Assembly (NCBI RefSeq): GCF_001189235.2
Contig: NZ_LFIP02000004.1
Span: 558,001 to 622,000, forward strand
DNA: 64,000 nt
DNA from: Bradyrhizobium embrapense
Lineage (GTDB): Bacteria; Pseudomonadota; Alphaproteobacteria; Rhizobiales; Xanthobacteraceae
Reading direction: 5' to 3'
A model generated the notes under the pieces. The model did no database searches. It was not told the DNA's origin and saw only the letters and a list, made by a program, of their open reading frames with translations. A program made the position numbers and the translations under genes. Within the stretch, counting starts at the first letter, position 1; each line of letters starts with the position of its first letter. Below are positions 57,388-64,000 of the stretch, one piece after another.

Positions 57388-57567
57388 CGCCAAGGGCCAG
57401 CCAAGGGTGGCGCTGTTGCCGCCATTCGTAAGCGCAAACGTCCCTCCGGCCTGATCCGCTGGCAGGTCTCTTCCGTCCGACATCCACGCGGGCTGCAAGC
57501 GCCGCACCAGGTGTTTGAGCGCAAGATTGACGCCGAGGCGTGGCTCGTCGACACCGCCATGGTCTAG
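57388..57567 (+). pseudogene. phage-type integrase N-terminal remnant
   Basis: In frame after the previous stop, the translation reads IRKRKRPSGLIRWQVSSVRH, then VFERKIDAEAWLVDT, and then stops. This is the N-terminal arm-binding segment of tyrosine recombinases (pattern RKR-W-V-F-K-DAxAWL). No start codon and no catalytic domain remain, so it is a fragment. Another frame continues briefly but is not readable as integrase. Confidence 0.6.
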
Positions 57568-57744
57568 CGCGCAGGCCATCTCCCCGGCCGCGCAGATCCG
57601 CGATGTTGGACCTGGCTGGTTTCCTGCCGCCACCGGCAAACTGGAATCGGCCGCTTAACGCTTCCTGGGCTTGGGCTTTCCTTCCTATTGACGCTGTTGG
57701 GAGCCGAGATGATAGGCTACCGCCATTTCAGGCGGCTATTTTGA

Positions 57745-58599
57745 ATGCGCGATTTATTTGGACTGACTCAGTTTTTGCTGGCGGTTTTGATCTTCGTGCC
57801 TCTCGAGCGACTGTTCGCTGCGAGGCCCCAGAAGATTTTCAGGCGTGGCCTGCTGACCGACATGGCCTTCCTGTTCATCAACGCCGGGCTGGTGCTGGCC
57901 GGCGTGATCGCGATCATGACGGCAGCCATTCTGGTCAACCAATCGGTCCTGCCTGCGGCAGTGACGCAGACGATCGGCGATCTTCCGTATCTGGTGCAAG
58001 TGCCCGTCGTGATCCTGATCGCCGACCTCGGCGTCTACTGGACACACCGCATCCTGCACGTCGTGCCCGCCATGTGGCAGATCCATTCCGTTCATCACGC
58101 GGTCGAGGAACTGGATTGGCTCGCCGCTATACACCAGCACCCGCTCGACGTGATGTTCATGAAGGCTGGCGCGTTGTTTCCGCTTTATGCGCTCGGCTTC
58201 TCCACGGAAGCGATCGGGACTTACCTGCTCGTCTACTACTGGCAAGCCTGGCTGGTTCACGCCAATGTCCGCCTGAACTATGGACCTCTGCGCCACGTCC
58301 TGGTGTCGCCGGAATTTCATCACTGGCACCACAGCAGCGAGACCGCAGCCAGAGACAAGAACTTCGCCGGGATGTTCTCGTTCTACGATGTGCTGTTCGG
58401 GAGCGCCTACCTTCCGAAGGGGCAGGATCCGAAGGCATTCGGCGTCGATCATCCAATGCCCTCCGGCTATCTGGCGCTGCTGGCCTACCCGTTTGTCGCG
58501 TGGACCGCGAAGCGCAAGCGCGACGATCCGTCAGAGGTACAACCGATGTCGAAGGGTGGAGAGCCTGCACGTCCGCGCCAGAGCGCGCCGCTGAGCTAA
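57745..58599 (+). CDS. sterol desaturase / fatty acid hydroxylase family protein
   Basis: 284 residues, four or more membrane helices and the histidine-rich boxes of di-iron hydroxylases: HRILH (about 99-103), HSVHH (about 112-116), and HHWHH near residue 193. Catalyses oxygen-dependent hydroxylation of a lipid or sterol-like compound; substrate unknown. ATG 57745. Confidence 0.85.
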   Translation: MRDLFGLTQFLLAVLIFVPLERLFAARPQKIFRRGLLTDMAFLFINAGLVLAGVIAIMTAAILVNQSVLPAAVTQTIGDLPYLVQVPVVILIADLGVYWTHRILHVVPAMWQIHSVHHAVEELDWLAAIHQHPLDVMFMKAGALFPLYALGFSTEAIGTYLLVYYWQAWLVHANVRLNYGPLRHVLVSPEFHHWHHSSETAARDKNFAGMFSFYDVLFGSAYLPKGQDPKAFGVDHPMPSGYLALLAYPFVAWTAKRKRDDPSEVQPMSKGGEPARPRQSAPLS

Positions 58600-59606
58600 C
58601 CGCGCAAACTCTTCTCGCCGAACCAGCGCCGGCAGGCGCGGCTGAAGCTCGTCGCGTCGGTATAGCCGAGCGCGGCCGCCATCTCGTCGCGCGACTGAGT
58701 ATCGGCCGCGAGCATTGTCCGGGCGCGCTCGCGCAGCACGCCGTCGAGCAACGGTCGGAAGGCGCAGCCGGCCTCCGCCAGCCGCCGCACCAGCGTCCGC
58801 CGCGAGATGCCGACGAGGCGCGCGGCCTCCTCCTCGCCGAGCCGCTGCGGCAGCCGCGCCGCAATCAGGCTCTCGACCGTCCGCGCCAGCGCCGCGGTGT
58901 CCGAGCGCGGCTTCTCGATCTCCTCGAGCGCTTCGATCGCCTTGGCGTGCAGTTCAGGATCGGCGAACGGCGAAGGCCGCGCGCATAGCGTCTTCGGCAC
59001 GTCGAAGATGAAGGCGGGCGCGTTGAACTTCACGGCGCAGGAATAATGCTGCATCAGCCGCTCCGCGCCCGCGGGCGGCGGCCAGGGAAACTGCAAGGTC
59101 GCCTGGTCGATCGCATCCTCGAGCAGCTGCGCGTAGACCGCGTGCACGTTGAGGCTGACCGCCAGCGCCACGGCGCGCCACAACGCGCCGTCCATGGCGA
59201 CCGCAGGAGAGATTTCAATCTGGATCGAGCGCGGCGTCGTGCGCAGCTGGTTGCGGATGAAGGGCGCGCGGGTCGACCCGAAGCGCGCGCCGGTGCTGAG
59301 CGCATCCGCGATGGTCGGCGCCGTCCTGGTCGCGACGTCGAGCGCCCCCTGCAGTGATGTCGACCAGACCGCCGCGGCCGACAGCGGCCACAACTCGCCA
59401 TGCCGGCGGGTGATGTTGGCGGCCAGGATCACCAGCGACGACACCGGCATATGCGCGCCGGGCTGCTCGAGCACATCCTGCTCGATTGCGGTACCCTTCA
59501 GCAGCTCGTCGCGCTCGCCGCGCGTCTTGCCGAACGCACGCGCCAGCGCCCGCGCATAGGCCACGGACACCGGCATGCGAAGGGCATCAGCCTCCGTTCC
59601 CTGCAT
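58596..59606 (-). CDS. AraC-family regulator (arabinose-binding-domain type)
   Basis: 336 residues. N-terminal effector domain (VSVAYARALARAFGKTRGER; LVILAANITRRHGELW), C-terminal double HTH: GEEEAARLVGISRRTLVRRL and DEMAAALGYTDATSFSRACR then WFGEKS. ATG 59604-59606 follows GGGAGG eleven bases back; ATG 59576 is an alternative. Divergent from alkB, so probably its alkane-responsive activator. Confidence 0.82.
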   Translation of the reverse strand: MQGTEADALRMPVSVAYARALARAFGKTRGERDELLKGTAIEQDVLEQPGAHMPVSSLVILAANITRRHGELWPLSAAAVWSTSLQGALDVATRTAPTIADALSTGARFGSTRAPFIRNQLRTTPRSIQIEISPAVAMDGALWRAVALAVSLNVHAVYAQLLEDAIDQATLQFPWPPPAGAERLMQHYSCAVKFNAPAFIFDVPKTLCARPSPFADPELHAKAIEALEEIEKPRSDTAALARTVESLIAARLPQRLGEEEAARLVGISRRTLVRRLAEAGCAFRPLLDGVLRERARTMLAADTQSRDEMAAALGYTDATSFSRACRRWFGEKSLRG

Positions 59607-59766
59607 TGCGTTGGCGGCCTCCCTCACGAACGTCCAGCCGAACAGGTCTGGCGCAAAATGCCACAAAATTGGCCTGTTGGGAACTGGCGGCGCAGGCCCG
59701 CCTCGCTGCATCCTCAGCGGAAACAACGGCGAATGCCGCGTCGACAAGAGAGCTGGAGGGAATGCG

Positions 59767-60912
59767 ATGATCTTTACGGGCACCAATGCCGCTGGCGAAA
59801 CCATCACCTACCGGGACGGCAAGCGCTATCTGTGGATGCTCTCATTCATCCCGCCGCTGATCCCGCTGTTGTCCTACTGGCTCTTCCTGCGGACACACAA
59901 TCCGCTGGTGACGCTGATTCCATTCGTCTTCATCTTCATCCTGATCCCGTTGCTCGATGTCCTGATCGGCGAGGACACGCACAATCCGCCGGCGGAAGTG
60001 GTCGCCGCGATGGAGGCCGATCCTTACTATCTGCGGCTGGCGCGCATCACCGTGGTATTTCCTTGGATCAACTACGTCGCCCTGATCGCCTTCTTCGGCA
60101 CGCAGGAGCTGCCGTGGTGGTCCTATGTCGCCTTATTGCTCGGCGTCGGCACCATCAATGGCGGCGCGCTGCTGATCGGGCACGAGCTCGGCCACAAGGC
60201 TGACCGGCTCAACATCTTGTTCGGCATGCTCGCCAACTGCGCGGTCGGTTACGCCCATTTCCGTGTCGAGCACAATCGCGGCCATCACACCTGGGTCGCG
60301 ACGCCGGAAGATCCCGCCAGCGCGCGGTTCGGTGAATCGATCTATGCATTCGCTACCCGCGAGCTGCCGGGCGCCTTCAAGCGCGGTTGGCGCAACGAGG
60401 CCGAACGGCTAACCCGGCGCGGCGAGCCGGTCTGGTCGGTCAATAACGAGATCCTGCAAGGCTTTGCGCTGACGCTCGTCGTCGCGGCCATCCTGATTGC
60501 GCTGTTCGGCTGGAAGGTCGCGCCGTTCATCGTCGCGCACCATTTCCTCGGCTGGTACGCGCTGACCCAGGCTAATTATGTCGAGCACTACGGGCTGCTG
60601 CGCGAGAAGCTGCCGAACGGCCGCTACCAGGCGGTCGAGCCGCGCCACTCCTGGAACACCAACCACATCGTCTCGAACCTGATGACGTTCCATTTGCAAC
60701 GTCATTCCGACCACCACGCCAACCCGATGCGCCCCTACCAGTCGCTGCGCGATTTCGATGATATCCCGCGACTGCCGAACGGCTACACCGGCATGTTCGG
60801 CCTGGCTGCGATCCCACCGCTCTGGTTCCGCGTGATGGACCCGAAGACGCTGGCCTGGGCCGGTGGCGACAAGGGCAAGCTCAATCTGGGCGAACGACCG
60901 GCGAGTTCGTGA
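59767..60912 (+). CDS. alkB: AlkB-type alkane 1-monooxygenase
   Basis: 381 residues, six membrane helices and all four histidine boxes: HELGHK (about residues 138-143), HNRGHH (about 168-173), NYVEHYG, and LQRHSDHH. The enzyme hydroxylates the terminal carbon of medium-length alkanes using rubredoxin electrons. No rubredoxin gene lies next to it. ATG 59767 has GGAGGG eight bases upstream. Confidence 0.9.
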   Translation: MIFTGTNAAGETITYRDGKRYLWMLSFIPPLIPLLSYWLFLRTHNPLVTLIPFVFIFILIPLLDVLIGEDTHNPPAEVVAAMEADPYYLRLARITVVFPWINYVALIAFFGTQELPWWSYVALLLGVGTINGGALLIGHELGHKADRLNILFGMLANCAVGYAHFRVEHNRGHHTWVATPEDPASARFGESIYAFATRELPGAFKRGWRNEAERLTRRGEPVWSVNNEILQGFALTLVVAAILIALFGWKVAPFIVAHHFLGWYALTQANYVEHYGLLREKLPNGRYQAVEPRHSWNTNHIVSNLMTFHLQRHSDHHANPMRPYQSLRDFDDIPRLPNGYTGMFGLAAIPPLWFRVMDPKTLAWAGGDKGKLNLGERPASS

Positions 60913-60942
60913 TCCACTCGCGTTGGTCGGCTGTTGATGGTC

Positions 60943-61720
60943 CTACGTCTGCATTGAGCGCCGCTTCATGGCGCCGATGCCGAGGAACGAGCCGTTGACC
61001 GACGGATATTGGCTGGTGAATTCGAACGTATCGAAGCTCGGCGCTTCGAACTGCTTCAGCGCCGTCCAGAGCAGCGTCGTGTCCGGACAGGCCTGCGAGT
61101 GGATATCGTGATGCACGATGATCCTGGCATGTGAGCGCACCATGAGATGGTCGAGCATTGCACCGCGCAGGCTGTGATCCCCGTCGATATAGACGAAGTC
61201 GGGCTTCACGCGATCGACATAGGCGCTGACATCAGGCGCATTTGAGTAGGCCTGAAGATAGACCGGTTCGATCTCCGCCCGCTCGCGCAAGAGATCGCAG
61301 TAGGTCGTGATGAATGGCGTCGGATCGATCGGATCGAGCGCGACGATGGTCCTGAACTCCGCGCCGCTGTTCCTCAGCCACTCCGAAACCAGGATGAACA
61401 TGCCGCCCCAGCGGCAGCCGATTCCATGAAGGACGAAATGCCGGACGCGTTGCGCGAGAGCCAGGCCAGGTACGGCGCAAGCTGGCTCGGATACTGCCAG
61501 AGGGGCAGACCTTTGCCGAAGCTCGCCGACAGTTCGGACGGCTGCTCGCGAAGCGACTCGTCGTTCAGACCGAGCGCTGGGATGAACTCCCGCTCGAGGA
61601 AATCCACGTCGGCGCGCTGAGCTGCACTCAGTCCGGCGATCGCGACGACGGCCTCACTCACGGTATCCGAAAGGCCGGCGAAACGCTGGTATCGGTCGGC
61701 TTGAGATCGCGAATATGTTG
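60943..61720 (-). pseudogene. class I SAM-dependent methyltransferase, frameshifted
   Basis: C-terminal part (to about 61420) reads VSEWLRNSGAEFRTIVALDP, then VDRVKPDFVYIDGDHSLRGA and ARIIVHHDIHSQ in one frame. The N-terminal part reads AAQRADVDFLEREFIPALGL, then LSRNASGISSFME in another. Adding one A at about 61421-61424 restores the SAM motif as MEIGCRWGG, so a single-base loss in an A run is the break. A further break near 61705 hides the start. Membership in the glycan/surface-methyltransferase style with DGDH is clear; substrate unknown. Confidence 0.7.
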
Positions 61721-61904
61721 AGCATTGGCACCATCGGATCGGACGGGAGGGCACGCGCAGACGTTTTTTGTCCTGATGGTTGAACGCGGCGCACGTCCGT
61801 CTCGGGCGCAGAATCTGGCATCCGGCCCAGATATTCCGCCTCGCCTCCGGGAAACGCGCCTGGCACCAATGCGAATCGCGCCGGCGAGTTGCCACCCAGC
61901 GCCT

Positions 61905-62276
61905 TCAGCCGCTCGGTATCTTCCGCCGCACCGCCTCGACGCCCTCCTCGGTGACGCGATATCTGCGCCCCATCTCCGGGACGATCCAGCCCTTCTCGAT
62001 CATTCCGGCAATGGTGCTCGGGCCGACGCCTGCGGGAAACGAACGGCGCGTTCGGATCGCGTCGATCGCGACCCTTTCGAGATGGGTGGCGACATGCGAG
62101 GGGCGCGCGCGAAACGCCTTCGCCATGATGAGGATCGACAGCACCTCGGCGCGCCGGCGCACCGCCGACGCGCTGCGGGTCAGTTCGTTGCTGATCTCGA
62201 GCGCGTTCTTGCCGGCCCTGGCGAGGTCTCTGAGCTTCTCGTCCTCGTCAGAGCTCCAGCGTCGCACGATCCCCAT
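61905..62276 (-). CDS. Myb/SANT-like DNA-binding protein
   Basis: 123 residues from ATG 62274-62276. N-terminal SANT/Myb-like helix pattern (RRWSSDEDEKLRDLARAGKN, ISNELTRSASAVRRRAEVL) of about 45 residues and a C-terminal winged-helix-like part (AGMIEKGWIVPEMGRRYRV, TEEGVEAVRRK). Presumed DNA-binding regulator. Upstream GAGGGGC supports the start. Confidence 0.6.
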   Translation of the reverse strand: MGIVRRWSSDEDEKLRDLARAGKNALEISNELTRSASAVRRRAEVLSILIMAKAFRARPSHVATHLERVAIDAIRTRRSFPAGVGPSTIAGMIEKGWIVPEMGRRYRVTEEGVEAVRRKIPSG

Positions 62277-62407
62277 CTGCCCCTCACCGCCTGGGTACCC
62301 ATCTCGAACCGATGCATACGCAGACGGTGCTGATTTGCCATGTGACTTTCGGCACCCTCTTGATGTGACGTTGGAGACTGTCACCATCAAGAAGCACGAT
62401 GCCGCAC

Positions 62408-62701
62408 TCAGTGCCTGCTGGGTTCAAGCGTGATGAGCACGCCGGTCGGCTCGGGTTCGTGCGGCCGCAGCGACGTCAGCTCCGGATCGCTCCACTCGGC
62501 AAGGCTCACCACCTCGCCGGTCTGCCCCGGCATGTCGGAACTCTGGGCGGGTTCGAGCACCTTGAGGCCACTGGTGTCGACGAAGAATGTGTGCTCGCCG
62601 AACACGCTGTTCAGTTGCGCCACCGCCGGATGATCATCCGGAAGCACCTGCGCGTTCAGCTGCGTCATGGTCTGTTTGACTTGCGTAGCATTAAGCTTCA
62701 T
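62408..62701 (-). CDS. small conserved hypothetical protein
   Basis: 97 residues, MKLNATQVKQTMTQLNAQVL start, then a DHPAVAQLNSVFGEHTFFVD segment and VLEPAQ. AGGAG six bases before the ATG at 62699-62701. Looks like a small conserved rhizobial protein; no role known. Confidence 0.6.
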   Translation of the reverse strand: MKLNATQVKQTMTQLNAQVLPDDHPAVAQLNSVFGEHTFFVDTSGLKVLEPAQSSDMPGQTGEVVSLAEWSDPELTSLRPHEPEPTGVLITLEPSRH

Positions 62702-62903
62702 CCGCTGCTCCTTCTTGTTGGTTCCGGCCGCCTGGTATCCTTGGCTGGTTCCTCCCCCGCCCGCACCCTTCACCGGGGCTTCGAAGTCTCGAACCGATCA
62801 GGCCATGAAACGTTCCGCACCCGCAACGCATTGACCGCGGTGTGCACGGGGTTCCCGATCGATCGATGCATGAGGCATGGCGCCGCGTCACGCCGACCGC
62901 CAC

Positions 62904-63332
62904 TCATGTGGCGGAAGGCTTCTTCCTCGCGAGCCCTTCCAGATGCACGCGGCGCGCGGCGGACTTGCGTGTGCGCTCCCTGGTGCGGCAGGCCCGGCAG
63001 CGCGCGGCCTTGGTGAACACGTCGCCCTTGGCAGTCTCGTACCACCACTTCTGCTGCAACGGCGTCCAGACCTCGGCCACACCGCAGTCCTTGCAAACAA
63101 AGGGCTCGGGTCGATAAGTGCCGCGTTCGACGAAATCGGGGATCGAATAGCTGTTCGAGGGCGCAAGCGCGCTCGTCACGACGGCAACCTCAGCGCGCGC
63201 CCGCGCAACCCCGTAGTCGCGCAGGCGACGGTGTTCAGCGGCTTTTTGCGCCTGCAGGCGGAGCCGTCGGCATTGCGCCGCTTCGCATCGATCTTCCCAC
63301 GCTTCTGCCTGTTGCTTTTCACGTCCGCACAC
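62904..63332 (-). CDS. probable zinc-ribbon (zf-trcl type) protein
   Basis: 142 residues. The C-terminal half is a probable zinc ribbon: PFVCKDCGVAEVWTPLQQKW, then ARCRACRTRERTRKS, with two CxxC pairs. The N-terminal half is Arg/Gln/Ala-rich helix. The start is uncertain; GTG 63330-63332 is the first available. Role unknown, likely nucleic-acid or ribosome associated. Confidence 0.65.
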   Translation of the reverse strand: MCGREKQQAEAWEDRCEAAQCRRLRLQAQKAAEHRRLRDYGVARARAEVAVVTSALAPSNSYSIPDFVERGTYRPEPFVCKDCGVAEVWTPLQQKWWYETAKGDVFTKAARCRACRTRERTRKSAARRVHLEGLARKKPSAT

Positions 63333-63360
63333 CGCATCGCACGTCGAACCAAATGCCCGG

Positions 63361-63591
63361 TCAACCAGGCCCGCCCGGCCGCATCAAAGATGGGCTGCAG
63401 TTCGGCCGCTGGCTTGCCACAGTAGCCGCAGCATTGCTGGGCGGCCAGATCATTCCAGGCGAAGCTAGGTGCGCCCCTGTTCCGCCGGTCGCATGTGGAT
63501 CAGAGCGTCGAGCGGCGAACTCCAGGATCTCGGCCTCGCCGATCGTATAGCTGCCGAGCTGGAATGTCTGGCCTTCGGTGAGATTTTCCAT
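63361..63591 (-). pseudogene. MaoC-like dehydratase N-terminal remnant
   Basis: ATG 63589-63591 has GGAGG six bases upstream and the first residues, ENLTEGQTFQLGSYTIGEAE then EILEFAARRSDP, match the N terminus of MaoC-type hydratases. After that the family pattern is lost and the frame ends at 76 residues, so the gene looks broken soon after. It could also be a short unrelated protein. Confidence 0.45.
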
Positions 63592-63720
63592 CGCGCGCCT
63601 CCGTCTGTTGCACGACGATAGACCAACGCTGCGGGCTTTCCATGACCTCTGAAGTCGTAACTTCACGCGCAGCGGACGCGAGCGGCACCAGCTGCGCGCG
63701 CCTCGCCTGAGCAAGCAGCG

Positions 63721-64000
63721 CTACTGCAGCCGCGCCGCCCTCGCCTTGGCGGCCTTCACCGTGTTCTCCATCAGGCAGGCGATGGTCATCGGGCCGACGC
63801 CGCGCGGCACCGGCGTGATCGCGCCGGCGACCTGCACCGCCTCGTCGAAGGAGACGTCGCCGCACACCGCGTAGCCGCCGTCCGGCTTCGCAACGCGCGT
63901 AGTGCCGACGTCGATGACGATGGATTGCGGCTTGATCCAGTCACCACGCACGAGACCCGCCTTCCCCACCGCGCTGACCAGGATATCGGCCTGACGGCAA
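63721..64000 (-). CDS. folD: FolD, bifunctional methylenetetrahydrofolate dehydrogenase/cyclohydrolase, C-terminal end
   Basis: Only the last 93 or so codons are in the window. GKAGLVRGDWIKPQSIVIDV and VPRGVGPMTIACLMENTV are the NADP-domain and C-terminal signatures of FolD, which supplies one-carbon folate units. The start lies beyond the right edge. Confidence 0.92.
   Translation of the reverse strand, partial: CRQADILVSAVGKAGLVRGDWIKPQSIVIDVGTTRVAKPDGGYAVCGDVSFDEAVQVAGAITPVPRGVGPMTIACLMENTVKAAKARAARLQ

Overview
The window is a high-GC alphaproteobacterial chromosome segment, most likely Bradyrhizobium or a close relative. The reasons are the overall codon use, a string of small proteins typical of that genus, a dispersed palindromic repeat of the 'GTCATTGCGAGGAGCGAAGCG' type (split here as GTCATTGCGAGG plus AGCGAAGCGACG) at 26555-26633, and a rhizobial PHO box at 42520-42537. 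Identifications rest on reading the proteins by eye; no database search was run.

Layout. 1-2916: phosphonoacetate hydrolase (cut by the window edge), a phosphonate-associated iron alcohol dehydrogenase and a divergent LysR regulator. 2885-6089: arsenic operon arsR-aqpS-arsC-MFS with a divergent DUF6428-type gene and a palindromic operator between them. 6146-11192: small regulators, mgtE, and two tandem secreted polysaccharide deacetylases. 11426-18406: the most interesting locus, a retron made of a WGR/alpha-helical-repeat protein, a winged-helix-SWIM protein, a structured msr-msd region with matching a1/a2 inverted repeats, and a retron reverse transcriptase with the NAxxH, YADD and VTG signatures. 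It ends beside tRNA-Leu(GAG). Two of its three protein genes carry single-base frameshifts in this sequence.

18810-28653: orphan FliN, lipB, a tautomerase with a divergent LysR, a GbsR-DUF4166-TIGR01777 operon with an autoregulatory palindrome, a methyltransferase, acylphosphatase, an isocitrate-lyase/PEP-mutase family enzyme and pccA. 28774-37471: thermonuclease, hybrid histidine kinase, RlpA-like protein, a GGDEF-EAL protein and an ArsI/CadI-like dioxygenase. 37538-42460: CzcB/CzcA-type heavy-metal RND efflux. 42520-44441: PHO-box-controlled secreted phosphatase. 45472-53545: 1-Cys peroxiredoxin, photolyase, EamA exporter, several small proteins and a cation/proton antiporter with universal-stress domains.

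54127-57567: tRNA-Arg(TCG) followed by a gene-poor, small-ORF-rich stretch that holds an integrase N-terminal remnant, likely a decayed island. 57745-60912: sterol-desaturase-type hydroxylase and an alkB-type alkane monooxygenase with a divergent AraC regulator. 60943-63591: a frameshifted methyltransferase, small DNA-binding and zinc-ribbon proteins and a MaoC-like remnant. 63721-64000: the C-terminal end of folD.

Three independent single-base frameshifts (near 12600, 17088 and 61422) interrupt otherwise well-conserved reading frames. Sequencing or assembly error and true decay cannot be told apart here.
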